Notes: a model not told the origin generated them from the letters alone. 64,000 nt of DNA from Pseudomonadota bacterium (GCA_027486675.1 JAIXOQ010000005.1:434001-498000), one strand, 5' to 3'. Numbered from the stretch's first letter, positions 25,181-34,366 are shown. Translations and numbers: made by a program.

Positions 25181-26103
25181 AGAAATTCACTTTTGGTTCC
25201 GTGGCGCTCCTGTTGTTAGGTGCGTCTGTTCTTTGTGGCTATGATTTGGGTGCGTCTCCGGGCGAGGTGTTCGTGAACTTCCGCCTTCCAAGATTACTTG
25301 GAGCCGTTTCAGCTGGAGTCATTAGTTTTTTAAGCGGCATTATCCTTCAAACGCTTTTCTTAAATCCAATTGTAGATTCTGCGGTGCTTGGGATTGCGTC
25401 TTCGGCTTCCTTAGGTGCGGTCCTGGTTGGTTTTGCGTTCTTTGGGGCGTCTGTTTTAAGTGTGCCGATCGGGGCCATGATCGGAGTTTCGGGAGCAACT
25501 TTGCTTTTATTGCGCACTTCACATCGCGTGAGGTCTTCTAGCTCTTTGCTTCTGGTGGGTGTGGCGCTTGGAACGTTTACCTCTGCAGGAACAGTGCTCG
25601 CATTAACTTTCTTGAATCCGGAACAGTCCGGTTCTTTGCTTCAGTGGATCTTAGGGGATTGTTCCAGGGTGACGACATCGCAGGGTTTAGCACTCCTTAC
25701 GGTTTCATTGGCGGCTTTTTTTTGGTGTTTATTTCATGCTACCGCGTTGGATCAGATGATGTTTGGAGAACAGCATGCTGCAACGTTTGGTTTAGATGTT
25801 AGATCGTTGCGCTTACAGGGGATCGCTGTTGCGTGTATCGCGACAGGCTTACTGGTTGCTTGGGTGGGCGTGATCGCATTTGTGGGTGTGTTGATTCCGC
25901 ATTTCACCCGGCGTTTTGTTGGTCAGCGGCATCAGCCTGTGTTGATTGCAGGTGTGCTTGCATCTGCAGCCTGTGTAGTGCTTGCGGATGCTGTTTCTTT
26001 GGTCAGCGGATCTTATCGCAGTGAACTGCCGCTCGGCGCGTTGCTTGCGGTGATGGGCGCGCCACTGTTTGCATGGGTGCTGCTGCGGAGTGGGCGGGGA
26101 TAG
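25177..26103 (+). CDS. ABC importer permease, FecCD/BtuC family
   Basis: The permease forms a homodimeric channel that takes substrate from the BtuF-like protein. The TTG start overlaps the stop of that gene. The 308-residue protein has about nine hydrophobic segments and the family blocks RLPRLLGAVSAGVISFLSGIILQ, NPIVDSAVLGIASSASLGAV and the C-terminal coupling region WVGVIAFVGVLIPHFTRRFVG, ending GALLAVMGAPLFAWVL. The cognate ATPase is not next in line but lies on the opposite strand 1.2 kb away. Confidence 0.9.
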   Translation: MKKFTFGSVALLLLGASVLCGYDLGASPGEVFVNFRLPRLLGAVSAGVISFLSGIILQTLFLNPIVDSAVLGIASSASLGAVLVGFAFFGASVLSVPIGAMIGVSGATLLLLRTSHRVRSSSSLLLVGVALGTFTSAGTVLALTFLNPEQSGSLLQWILGDCSRVTTSQGLALLTVSLAAFFWCLFHATALDQMMFGEQHAATFGLDVRSLRLQGIAVACIATGLLVAWVGVIAFVGVLIPHFTRRFVGQRHQPVLIAGVLASAACVVLADAVSLVSGSYRSELPLGALLAVMGAPLFAWVLLRSGRG

Positions 26104-26167
26104 CAACCGACTGGCGTGGTTGCACGGCCGGACTGCCTCCGGCAGTGTCTACTGCGGCGGCGCCGCC
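26103..26167. repeat. Cluster of G/C-rich hairpins after the permease gene
   Basis: Three dyads follow one another: GCAACC/GGTTGC (26103-26108, 26118-26123), ACTGCC/GGCAGT around TCC (26132-26146) and the perfect 12-bp palindrome GGCGGCGCCGCC (26156-26167). An alternative pairing GCCGGA/TCCGGC (26127-26143) overlaps the second. No T-run follows. It resembles a REP-like element or a termination/stability structure. Confidence 0.45.
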
Positions 26168-26210
26168 TCTTGATCCTTAAGAAAAACCGTCAAAGATCCG
26201 ATAGGTCGGT

Positions 26211-27296
26211 ATGGGATGGGCGACAAAAGGCGCATTCGAGCTGCTTCTGTTAAGCACGCTCTCAGGTTGCGCTTTTGTGATTCGGACGGCCCCTGTCCTG
26301 CTATCTGATTCCACCAGCGAAGAATCTTTCGGTTTAAGGCAGTTGGGTTTAGGAACTTTCCCCCGTTCTGGGCCCTATGACTCTTTTGGCGACGATATTT
26401 GCCAGACTATAACTCGGGACGCGTCTAACAACGTTTACTGCGGTGGATACACCTATGGCGCCTTAGGCGAAGCGAATGGTGGCGATGGGGATGCCTTCAT
26501 CGCAAAGTACGATTCCTCTGGAGTTCTTCAATGGGTGCGGCAACTCGGATCAGTGAGTGCTCCTTTGGGTGCTTCGAGTGGGGATGACTATTGCCAAGGA
26601 ATCACAACTGACACTTCCGGGAACGTTTATTGCGGAGGGTATACCACTGGCTCTTTAGGCGAAGCGAATGGCGGGAGTGCCGACGCGTTCATTGCAAAAT
26701 ATAATTCTTCTGGAACCCTTCTGTGGGTTCGGCAGTTAGGATCCGTGAGTGCTCCTGCCGGTGCTTCCAGTGTGAATGAGATTTGCAACGGAATCACAAC
26801 AGATTCTTTCGGCAACATCTACTGCGGAGGGAATACGAATAGCTCTTTAGCCGAAGCGAATGGCGGTGGTAGTGATGCCTTTATTGCGAAATACAACTCC
26901 TTGGGAATTCTTCAATGGGTACGGCAGTTAGGGAGCATGAGTGCTCCGTCAGGTGCGTCCGGTGGAAATGACTCATGTAATAGCATCGCAACTGACACGT
27001 CCGGCAACATTTACTGCGCAGGGCAAACCTACGGCTCTTTAGGCGAAGCCAATGGGGGCCTTTTCGATGCCTTTATTGCAAAATACAATTCATCCGGAAC
27101 TCTTCAGTGGGTGCGGCAGTTGGGATCAGTGAGTGCTCCTTCAGGTGCGTCCATTGGAAATGACTCATGCAATAGCATCGCAACTGACACGTCCGCGAAT
27201 GTTTATTGCGGCGGGTATACCACTGGCTCTTTAGGCGAAGCGAACGGGGGTAGTGCTGATGTCTTTATCTGGGGGATTCAAGCTTCAGATTTGTAA
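26211..27296 (+). CDS. SBBP-type beta-propeller repeat lipoprotein, 3'-truncated
   Basis: The 361-residue product has a lipoprotein signal (LLLLSTLSGC) and then repeats of exactly 64 residues (192 nt). Each contains a CxxI-TD-SGN-YC-G-T segment, a GEANGG element and DAFIAKYNSSG-LQWVRQLGS. The Asp-Ala-Phe element begins at 26490, 26682, 26874, 27066 and 27258, a perfect 192-nt spacing. The fifth copy breaks off after DVFI and the frame ends within 10 residues in unrelated sequence, so the gene looks truncated. This family is extracellular or outer-membrane. It separates the importer's permease from its ATPase. Confidence 0.75.
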   Translation: MGWATKGAFELLLLSTLSGCAFVIRTAPVLLSDSTSEESFGLRQLGLGTFPRSGPYDSFGDDICQTITRDASNNVYCGGYTYGALGEANGGDGDAFIAKYDSSGVLQWVRQLGSVSAPLGASSGDDYCQGITTDTSGNVYCGGYTTGSLGEANGGSADAFIAKYNSSGTLLWVRQLGSVSAPAGASSVNEICNGITTDSFGNIYCGGNTNSSLAEANGGGSDAFIAKYNSLGILQWVRQLGSMSAPSGASGGNDSCNSIATDTSGNIYCAGQTYGSLGEANGGLFDAFIAKYNSSGTLQWVRQLGSVSAPSGASIGNDSCNSIATDTSANVYCGGYTTGSLGEANGGSADVFIWGIQASDL

Positions 27297-27304
27297 GTCT
27301 CGTT

Positions 27305-28045
27305 CTACCCGCGCGTTAAATCCGCTAAGGATTCGGGCCTAGCCCGGGGATAAAGCTTCGACAGCAATTCTTTCGTGATCACTGATTTTGGGGCGCCGTC
27401 AGCGATCACGCGTCCTTCCCTTAAAACGATGACTTTGGCTGCATTTCTTAAAACCCAGCGCACATCATGAGTGACCACCAGTACACCTGCTCCGATGTCG
27501 ATGAGTTTACGGAGAACATCTTCTGCAAACGCAAGTGAGCCCGGATCTAGCTGCGAGAGCGTTTCATCCAAGATAACCCAATCTGCTTTTTGGTAAAGTG
27601 CGCGCACAAGAAGGAGCCGCTGCTTTTCTCCGGAGCTCAGACTTGCCACTGGGCGGTGTCGCATGTTTGTTAGATCAGCATTGAGTAGAACTTCATCGAG
27701 TTCGATCTCGGTTCGAACTGAAAGCGAGTTTGCAACGATCGCAAGGTATTCATCAAGAGTGTGATCAAAAGGTGCATGGATTGCCGAACCCAAACAGAGA
27801 ATACGTTGCGCGCGTTGATGAGGGCTTAGGCTATTTGCGGAGGCGGCATGGATTGAGAATTGGCCAGTCACTTCCAATGCATGCGTGTTGGTGAGGGATC
27901 CTTGAAAGAAATGTAGCAATGTCGTTTTTCCAGCACCATTGGGTCCGTAAAGCGCATTGACTTGGCCGGACGGAAATTTCCCACTGACGGAGAGCAGGAG
28001 GTTTTGGTTCTGAGCGCTGACGATGACATCACTGAACTCGAGCAT
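27305..28045 (-). CDS. ABC importer ATPase, BtuD/FepC family
   Basis: The ATPase powers an importer, probably the BtuFC-like pair on the facing strand. The frame extends to 28162, but the first 39 residues are not ABC-like; the Met at 28045 (MLEFSDVIV) gives a normal start and about 246 residues. Motifs are Walker A GPNGAGKTT, signature LSSGEKQRLLLVRAL, Walker B WVILDETLSQLD and the switch His in VVTHD. No good Shine-Dalgarno supports either start. It is convergent with the repeat lipoprotein, stop codons 8 nt apart. Confidence 0.85.
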   Translation of the reverse strand: MLEFSDVIVSAQNQNLLLSVSGKFPSGQVNALYGPNGAGKTTLLHFFQGSLTNTHALEVTGQFSIHAASANSLSPHQRAQRILCLGSAIHAPFDHTLDEYLAIVANSLSVRTEIELDEVLLNADLTNMRHRPVASLSSGEKQRLLLVRALYQKADWVILDETLSQLDPGSLAFAEDVLRKLIDIGAGVLVVTHDVRWVLRNAAKVIVLREGRVIADGAPKSVITKELLSKLYPRARPESLADLTRG

Positions 28046-28310
28046 TTCAAAAACTGTGCGCTGGAAATGGCGTGGGGTCAAAGCTCGCGGTGGGGAAAAA
28101 AATAGCAGGATCATTTTTAGTGTTGACGGATTCTTGAAGGAGCCAATTTCAAGGCCGGACATCTGCTATTAGATCGGGCCGATCGTCAGCTAGAAGAGGC
28201 AAGAGAGGCCCTGAAAAGGATTGCGAGGCGTTTTTCCTGAATCGCCTCATTTGAATCGTTTATAAGCCATTCTAGGCTTCAAAAAACATGGGGTTACACT
28301 TATATATGTC

Positions 28311-29271
28311 ATGAAAAACCTCAAAAAAACTCTCGGACCATGAACTCTTAGCTCAAACCCAAATAGCGGCAAAAAACGAAAAGGCCGCTACCCTTGTGCT
28401 CTTGGATCATCTGCTTCTAGTCGACCAACGACGGGCCTATGCCACTCAGTCCTATTCCAGTCTTTTTGATTACCTAGTTCGTGGACTGGGATACTCCGAA
28501 ACGCAGAGTGCAGAACGCGTTGCCGCAGTGCGCTTGATGCGGACAAGCCCTGAGGTGAAAGACCATCTAGCGAAAGGTGACCTAACCCTGACTTCGGCCG
28601 CTCAGATTCAAAGACACATTTTCTCTGAGAAAAAACTGAACTCAGCTTTGCCGGCAAAGGAGACGCAGTCCTTAATCCACGAGTGCTTAGGTCATTCCAA
28701 ACGAGATGTAGAGAAGATTTTACTTAAACATGCAAGTCAGCCGGTTCAAGTCGCAGCCCAAGAAAGACTCAAACCCATTACGGAAGAGCATTCAGAGCTT
28801 AAGATTGTGATCGATGAGGAGACCCGTGAACTGTTGAATCGGGCGAAGGAGCTATCGCAGACACAAACGACAGCCGAGCTGCTGAAGCAAACACTGAAGA
28901 CCTTCATCGAGCAGCGGGAGAAACAGATGGGGAAGGTTTTATCGGCAAAAGATCATAAGAGATCGACCCATGTTGTCCCATCCACTCTGCCTGATGTGCA
29001 TCCCACGCAGTCAAGCGATCCATACTCCCGCTATATCCCGGTCCATATGAAAAGGGCTATTTTCGCCCGCTCAAGCGACCAGTGTGAGCATCGCGCTCCG
29101 CACACAGATGTGCGCTGTCCATCAAAGGCGCATCTGCAAATGGATCATGTGATCCCTCTTGCTGTGGGCGGCAAAACAGAGCTCAAAAACCTGAGGCACC
29201 TTTGCCCGACGCACAATCTTAAGGCCGCGCAGGTGGCTGGGATTTTTCTGGAACGCAGTCGCCCAGCTTAG
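28311..29271 (+). CDS. HNH endonuclease-domain protein with N-terminal frameshift
   Basis: The C-terminal third carries an HNH nuclease fold: CEHRAPHTDVRCPSK, then LQMDHVIPLAVGG and NLRHLCPTHN. The upstream two thirds are helical, with YSSLFDYLVRGLGYSE and a DEETRELLNRAKEL helix. The long frame is open only from about 28330, with a GTG at 28396. Upstream, the ATG at 28311 reads MKNLKK and then hits a stop; removing one A from the seven-A run at 28323-28329 gives MKNLKKLSDHELLAQTQ joined in frame to the rest. One A is therefore extra relative to an intact gene. Type could equally be pseudogene. The family is multicopy in bdellovibrios, to my knowledge. Confidence 0.75.
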
Positions 29272-29272
29272 A

Positions 29273-29315
29273 TTTAGGGGCTGGAGTTAGCTTCGTCGCG
29301 GGAGACGCCCCTAAA
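29273..29315. repeat. Hairpin between convergent genes
   Basis: TTTAGGGGC (29273-29281) pairs perfectly with GCCCCTAAA (29307-29315) over a 25-base loop, spanning the HNH stop and the stop of the facing gene. No T-run follows on either strand. Confidence 0.45.
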
Positions 29316-30132
29316 AAAAGATCGTCATCGACACAGAATTCGCAGTCGTAAACGCCTGGCCGATGTCAGTCACCATCGTGCGATGCAAGGCGTAATCGAA
29401 CGCAATCTTAGGACCGATCCATCCAGCGCCAAAACCAAAACCTGTACCCCGCGCATTCATGTAAGCAATCGGGGCATTCAGTGTGCGACCTAAACGCAGG
29501 TAAAAATCAGTCATCACCTGAAGTTCTGCACCGAAACGCGCTCCTGCCTTTTTTCCAAGCCGATAGTCGGGCGAGTAGTGCGGATCCATAAACAAAGTGA
29601 TGGAATCAAACACCGTAAGACGTGTGCCTAAAATAAAATCCCGCGCGTTTCCAAAGTCGCGCATCAGGTTGTTCTGCACTAAGTTGTCGATCAAAAATGA
29701 AACCGTCGCTTCACGGGTGATCAGCACCGTGCCCGAAAGTGAAAAATCTTGGGTGAGTCCACCGCCATCCGGCATGTAGAACTTCGCCCCTAAGCCGACA
29801 CCGAAACGCTCTAGAAACCCGCGACTCGCACCCACGTTCACAACACCAAATCCTTCGCGCCGGGTGAACGCAAGGCCTGCTTGGAATAGTTCGGTCCTTG
29901 AATCCTGGACACCCACAGAATAATTCCGCCCCTGATCGCTCCAGAGGTAGCCACCCGATACTGAGTAAACAGGAAGCATCGACCCCATCGATGGATTTAA
30001 GAACACTGCGTCACTGATCAGCGGAGCCGCATGCCCTGCGCCACCCAAGCCTAAGGTCCTTGGCGACTGATAGTCGCTCGCAAAGCTTTGGGTTCCAAGG
30101 GACAGAGCAAGAATATGGTAAATTTTAAGCAT
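29311..30132 (-). CDS. Putative outer-membrane beta-barrel protein
   Basis: The 273-residue product has a signal peptide (KIYHILALSLGTQSFAS) and opens YQSPRTLGLGGAGHAAPLISDAVFLNPS, which resembles the N-terminus of FadL/PorV-like barrels. Alternating strands rich in Gly, Tyr and Phe follow, and the protein ends TIFF, a BAM recognition-like C-terminus. It is divergent from galU with 29 nt between starts, so the two share a promoter region. Its substrate is unknown. Confidence 0.7.
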   Translation of the reverse strand: MLKIYHILALSLGTQSFASDYQSPRTLGLGGAGHAAPLISDAVFLNPSMGSMLPVYSVSGGYLWSDQGRNYSVGVQDSRTELFQAGLAFTRREGFGVVNVGASRGFLERFGVGLGAKFYMPDGGGLTQDFSLSGTVLITREATVSFLIDNLVQNNLMRDFGNARDFILGTRLTVFDSITLFMDPHYSPDYRLGKKAGARFGAELQVMTDFYLRLGRTLNAPIAYMNARGTGFGFGAGWIGPKIAFDYALHRTMVTDIGQAFTTANSVSMTIFF

Positions 30133-30161
30133 CGTTCCTAATTGTAGAAGGAGACCGGAGC

Positions 30162-31046
30162 ATGTCTAGCCGAATTCGGAAGGCCGTCATCCCAAGCGCA
30201 GGTTGGGGAACACGGTTTCTTCCTGTGACGAAGTCGATTCCCAAAGAGATGATCCCACTCGTCGACACTCCGATGATCCAATTCACGATCGAAGAAGCAG
30301 TGAAAAGCGGTATCGAGCAGATCATCTTCGTGACCTCCCGCCATAAGTCAGCCATTGAGGACTACTTCGATCGCCATGTCGAACTGGAAGCACTTCTTAA
30401 AGCATCAGGGAAATTAGACCTCTTGAAGTCGATTGAGGACCTTCGAAATCGATGTGAGTTCGTGGCGGTCAGGCAAGCGGAGATGAAGGGCTTAGGTCAT
30501 GCTGTTTGGACAGCAAAACAGACCGTCGGCGATGAACCTTTTGCAGTACTCCTCGGGGATGATCTCATTTTTGGCGAGCCACCTTGCACGAAGCAGCTCA
30601 TTCGAGTCTTCGAAGAGCGAGGCACCTCAGGTGTGGGTGTGATGCAGGTGGCTGCAGAAGAAACACAAAAATACGGGATTGTGGATGTTGCAGCAGGACC
30701 AGGTCCCACCTACAGCGTGAAGGGAATGATCGAAAAACCATCCCCGAAAGACGCGCCAAGTCGTTTTGCAGTGCCAGGTCGTTACGTGCTGACCCCAGAG
30801 ATTTTCGCGATCCTTGAGACTCTTTCCCCGGGCCGTGGCGGAGAGATCCAGCTCACCGATGCATTAGCGGTTTTAGCGAGTAAGAATCAGCTTTGGGCGC
30901 ATGAATTTGAAGGTCGTCGCTTTGACACTGGAGATCGTCTAGGCTTCTTAGAGGCGACGATTCATGTCGCACTCAGTCGGCCGGAGCTCAAAGGTCCTGT
31001 GCGCGCGATGTTAGAGCGCAAACTTCAAGAAGAAGGTACTTCGTGA
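30162..31046 (+). CDS. galU: UTP-glucose-1-phosphate uridylyltransferase
   Basis: GalU makes UDP-glucose for surface polysaccharides. The 294-residue protein has the nucleotide-binding start VIPSAGWGTRFLPVTKSIPKEM, in which the usual GLGTR reads GWGTR, plus QFTIEEAVKSGIEQIIFVTS, ALLGDDLIFG and the C-terminal block LTPEIFAIL...GGEIQLTDAL. GAAGGAGA about ten bases before the ATG is a good ribosome binding site. Its stop overlaps the next gene by 4 nt, giving a galU-hypothetical-priA-TPR operon. Confidence 0.95.
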   Translation: MSSRIRKAVIPSAGWGTRFLPVTKSIPKEMIPLVDTPMIQFTIEEAVKSGIEQIIFVTSRHKSAIEDYFDRHVELEALLKASGKLDLLKSIEDLRNRCEFVAVRQAEMKGLGHAVWTAKQTVGDEPFAVLLGDDLIFGEPPCTKQLIRVFEERGTSGVGVMQVAAEETQKYGIVDVAAGPGPTYSVKGMIEKPSPKDAPSRFAVPGRYVLTPEIFAILETLSPGRGGEIQLTDALAVLASKNQLWAHEFEGRRFDTGDRLGFLEATIHVALSRPELKGPVRAMLERKLQEEGTS

Positions 31047-31654
31047 TGATTTCTTTTTTAATCGCGCTTTCCGCGCAAGCTTACATTCCTTCTGCAGCCT
31101 GGGTTGCCAGTCGCGCAGCAGCAGGAAGAAAACCCTTTCGCGGAATTCACGCTCGCATTGAAGTGAAGGGCCAAGTGCTTCCAGGCTACTTTGTCGAGCG
31201 ACTTTCATTTCCAACTTCGGATTCGCTGCTTTCCCAATCCGAAGAGCTTCGTAAGAAAAAACTGAAGGAACTAGGATTTTTCGGGAAGAGCTGGATCATG
31301 ACTGGGTACCTGGCATCTAACATCTTAGACTCCAGCCGTGCAGTGGTGACCTTAAGCCGATCTGACAAACGCCCTTGCTGGCGGCTCACATTAGGCGAAA
31401 AAAGTCTCTGTTTTGCAAAAGACACAGGTAACTGGATCGAGTCGGTGGACGGGGAGTCCATGCTGCTGGTCCGCAGTTATAGTTCTGAGCTCGCAGTTCA
31501 AAGAATGCCCAAGGAACTTGAGTTCTATCGGGGTGGTACGAAGAGATGGGCCGCTCGAGTCTTAGAAGTGCAGTTCATCCCATTCCAAGAAGACTTAGGT
31601 GAATCTTCTTCATCCCGTGATCTTTGGGATGAATACATGCTGACGGTGCGGTAA
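31043..31654 (+). CDS. Hypothetical exported protein
   Basis: This 203-residue protein was not recognised. The N-terminus (MISFLIALSAQAYIPSAAWVA) looks like a short signal peptide. The rest has mixed strands with several Trp and a Cys pair (RPCWRLTLGEKSLCF), which could form a disulphide in the periplasm. It overlaps galU by 4 nt and ends 4 nt before priA, so it is translationally linked to both. The context gives no functional clue. Confidence 0.65.
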   Translation: MMISFLIALSAQAYIPSAAWVASRAAAGRKPFRGIHARIEVKGQVLPGYFVERLSFPTSDSLLSQSEELRKKKLKELGFFGKSWIMTGYLASNILDSSRAVVTLSRSDKRPCWRLTLGEKSLCFAKDTGNWIESVDGESMLLVRSYSSELAVQRMPKELEFYRGGTKRWAARVLEVQFIPFQEDLGESSSSRDLWDEYMLTVR

Positions 31655-31657
31655 GTC

Positions 31658-33637
31658 ATGCTGGCCGTTGAGGTCGCCATCCCCCGCCCTTTGTATAGTC
31701 TTTACACCTATACTTGGGGCCTCCCTGATCCACCGGTTCCCGGAGACTGCGTGCAGGTGTCCTTTCACCACAAAGAAGTCACTGGCGTTGTCACTCGGGT
31801 CCTTGAAGAGGCGCCCGAGGGCTTCAAGCTGAAACCGGTCCTCAGAAAAATTGATGAAGGATTCCGTGTCCCCAAGGAGACGCTCTCGCTTTCCCTTTGG
31901 AGTGCAGAGTATTTTAGCGCCCCTCCAGGTGAAGCGATGGCCGCTGCAATTGCGCCCAAGCTTTCTTCTTGGAAAGGCAAAAGAAAAAAACTAAAAGCCC
32001 CTAAGCTTGTAGATCCCGACCTCAATCCCTTAAATACAGAACAACAAGCGGCCATGCAAAAAATCACGCATGAGTGGCTTAAGCCAGACGCGAGGCCTGT
32101 TCTTTTACATGGAGTCACAGGAAGCGGAAAGACTGAGGTGTATCTGCATCTTGCGCGAGCTGCACTCGATCAAGGTCAGTCGGTCCTCGTTTTAGTTCCA
32201 GAAATTGCGCTCACCCCCCAACTGCGTGAGCGATTCGAGCGCGCACTCGGCACTCAAGTGGATCTCTGGCATTCGGCCGTCGCGGATGGGCAGAGACAAA
32301 ATCAATGGCTCTGGGCCAATGAGGGTACGACCAGGGTGATTGTCGGTGCGCGGTCGGCGGTGTTTGCGCCGCTGAAGAACTTGGGTCTTATTGTGGTGGA
32401 TGAAGAACACGACGGATCCTACAAACAGGCGGAACGATTTCGATATCAAGCCCGTGATCTTGCTTTCGTGCGGGCATCCCAATCGAAAGCTCAATTGATC
32501 TTAGGTTCAGCGACTCCAAGCATGGAGACCTGGATGAAGGCAGAGGAGGGTAGAGTCCTTCTTGCAACACTTAAGCAACGCCACAAAGGAGCCGAACTTC
32601 CCGAGATAGAAATAGTGACACTCAAAAAAGACGATGGCATCGCACGCGGCGAGGTGTTGCTTTCAAAGCAGGTCGTTCGCGAAGTGACGGATGCACTTGC
32701 GCGCGGCGAACAAGCAATTTTCTACTTAAATCGACGGGGATTTGCGCACTACATCACCTGTATGCCTTGTGGATGGGTGAAAGAATGTGGTGCTTGTTCG
32801 GTGTCTATGACTGTCTACCGCAGGAGGGGTGCTCTTCAGTGCCATCAGTGCGGGAGGGAAGAGCGCATCTCAGAAGTGTGCGGTGAGTGTGGATCCACTG
32901 AACTCGGAACAGTCGGATGTGGTACTGAGGCGCTTGAAGATCAGCTTCCGAAAATCTTTAAAGAAGCAAAAATTGTCCGCTTAGACCGCGATGTGATGAC
33001 CAGTCACACACGCTTAGAAGAGGCGCTCGAGCTGTTTCGATCGGGTCAGGCCAATGTTCTAGTTGGGACACAGATGGTGGTGAAGGGCCATGACTTCCCA
33101 AAGGTCACCCGTGTTGTGGTCACACACGCCGACTCTTTGTTTCGATGGCCCGACTTTAGGGCCGAAGAGCGGGCAGTGCAGACTTTGCTTCAGGTGTCGG
33201 GGCGAGCCGGACGCGCAGAACTTCGCGGGAAGGTCCTGATTCAGACGCTCTGCCCGGATCATCCGGTTTTACAAGTGGCGACAGGCCAGCGGACTTGGGA
33301 GGCATGGGCCAAGGATGAGCTTTTGCTTCGAAAAGAGGCCTCTTACCCGCCTTTTTTGCGTATGTTACGCATGCGGGTTTTTGATGCAACACTTGAGGCC
33401 GCCACGATCAGTTTGGAGCGCTTACGGGATCGTTTGCAGGAAGAGTTACCGAATGTTGAGCTCCTTGGCCCGTCTCCTAGTCTCATCGACAAAGTAGAGA
33501 ACAAATACCGTGTTGACCTTTATTTGAAGACCGCTTCAGTTGCTGATTTGATGAAGTCTTCACACTGGTTGGCTGCCGCAGCAGAAAGTATGAAGATCGA
33601 ATTTGCGCTAGACGTTGACCCGCACTCGGTCGTGTAG
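31658..33637 (+). CDS. priA: Primosomal replication restart helicase PriA
   Basis: PriA rebuilds replication forks by loading the primosome at abandoned sites. The 659-residue protein has the N-terminal DNA-binding part (AIPRPLYSLYTYTWG), Walker A GVTGSGKTEVYL near residue 155, the DEEHD motif near 248 and ILGSATPSMETW. The eight-Cys zinc region lies near residues 370-430 (CMPCGW...CGACSV...CHQCGR...CGECGS), followed by helicase motifs V/VI (LVGTQMVVKGHDFP, QVSGRAGR). It is slightly shorter than E. coli PriA. It sits mid-operon after galU. Confidence 0.95.
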   Translation: MLAVEVAIPRPLYSLYTYTWGLPDPPVPGDCVQVSFHHKEVTGVVTRVLEEAPEGFKLKPVLRKIDEGFRVPKETLSLSLWSAEYFSAPPGEAMAAAIAPKLSSWKGKRKKLKAPKLVDPDLNPLNTEQQAAMQKITHEWLKPDARPVLLHGVTGSGKTEVYLHLARAALDQGQSVLVLVPEIALTPQLRERFERALGTQVDLWHSAVADGQRQNQWLWANEGTTRVIVGARSAVFAPLKNLGLIVVDEEHDGSYKQAERFRYQARDLAFVRASQSKAQLILGSATPSMETWMKAEEGRVLLATLKQRHKGAELPEIEIVTLKKDDGIARGEVLLSKQVVREVTDALARGEQAIFYLNRRGFAHYITCMPCGWVKECGACSVSMTVYRRRGALQCHQCGREERISEVCGECGSTELGTVGCGTEALEDQLPKIFKEAKIVRLDRDVMTSHTRLEEALELFRSGQANVLVGTQMVVKGHDFPKVTRVVVTHADSLFRWPDFRAEERAVQTLLQVSGRAGRAELRGKVLIQTLCPDHPVLQVATGQRTWEAWAKDELLLRKEASYPPFLRMLRMRVFDATLEAATISLERLRDRLQEELPNVELLGPSPSLIDKVENKYRVDLYLKTASVADLMKSSHWLAAAAESMKIEFALDVDPHSVV

Positions 33638-33652
33638 CGACACTATACGAAC

Positions 33653-34366
33653 ATGGCAGAAAACTTTAAGTCCAATGCAAAACGCAGGGCTCAACAGATG
33701 TCTGAACGCGCTCAGCGCGAGCGCCAGGAGGAGATGGTCAAGCGACGCATGATTTTAGCGCGTGAAGGCACGCTTCTTTATCAGGGTGGAAAGTATCAGG
33801 AAGCCATGGATCGTTTCGCCCGTTACTTTGGAATCGTCGAAGACTGGAAAGGCGTGACTTCAGGCACGCTCCATCCGAGTCACTTCGATGGAAAAAAAGA
33901 TTCTGCCGAACTGCTTCTGATCACGGGAATTTATTGGGATATTTCCCGCCTTTATGACCGCTCAAAGCGCAAGGAATCTGAGGTTCAGCTGAAGAAGTAC
34001 CTGGATTGTTTTGTGCTCTTTTCTAAAGGCATGCCTTACCAGCATCTCTGTTCAGAGATGCTGAGGAAGTACCTCACCCAAGATAAACCTGTGCACCGTG
34101 GGCCATTTAAGGATGCGTACGCTGCGCTGGGCGGTGGAAAGTGTTTCATCGCAAGCAGTGTGAATGAGTGGGCGGATCCAGCGACACTGGGACGTCTGCG
34201 CGGTTTGCGGGATCAGGTCCTTTTACCGAATCGTTTAGGTCGCGTGCTGGTGCGGATCTATTACGGACTTGGTCCGATTGCCGCAGGCGTTATGCGACGC
34301 ATGCCTGTTTTTACGCAGAAGATCCTTGCAAGACAGATTGACTCGCTCGCTCGAGTGCTTACTTAA
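33653..34366 (+). CDS. TPR-like protein with a degenerate CFI-box C-terminus
   Basis: The 237-residue protein begins with a charged coiled coil (residues about 5-35: RAQQMSERAQRERQEEMVKR), then TPR-like helices (EGTLLYQGGKYQEAMDRFARYF). The C-terminal 75 residues start CFIAS and continue LRGLRDQVLLPNRLGRVLVR IYYGLGPIAA. This matches the so-called CFI-box (CFIATAAYG...LR-FRD--L) but lacks the AAYG part, reading SSVNE instead. It starts 15 nt after priA and overlaps the end of convergent lepB by 8 nt. The role of the box is not known to me. Confidence 0.65.
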   Translation: MAENFKSNAKRRAQQMSERAQRERQEEMVKRRMILAREGTLLYQGGKYQEAMDRFARYFGIVEDWKGVTSGTLHPSHFDGKKDSAELLLITGIYWDISRLYDRSKRKESEVQLKKYLDCFVLFSKGMPYQHLCSEMLRKYLTQDKPVHRGPFKDAYAALGGGKCFIASSVNEWADPATLGRLRGLRDQVLLPNRLGRVLVRIYYGLGPIAAGVMRRMPVFTQKILARQIDSLARVLT

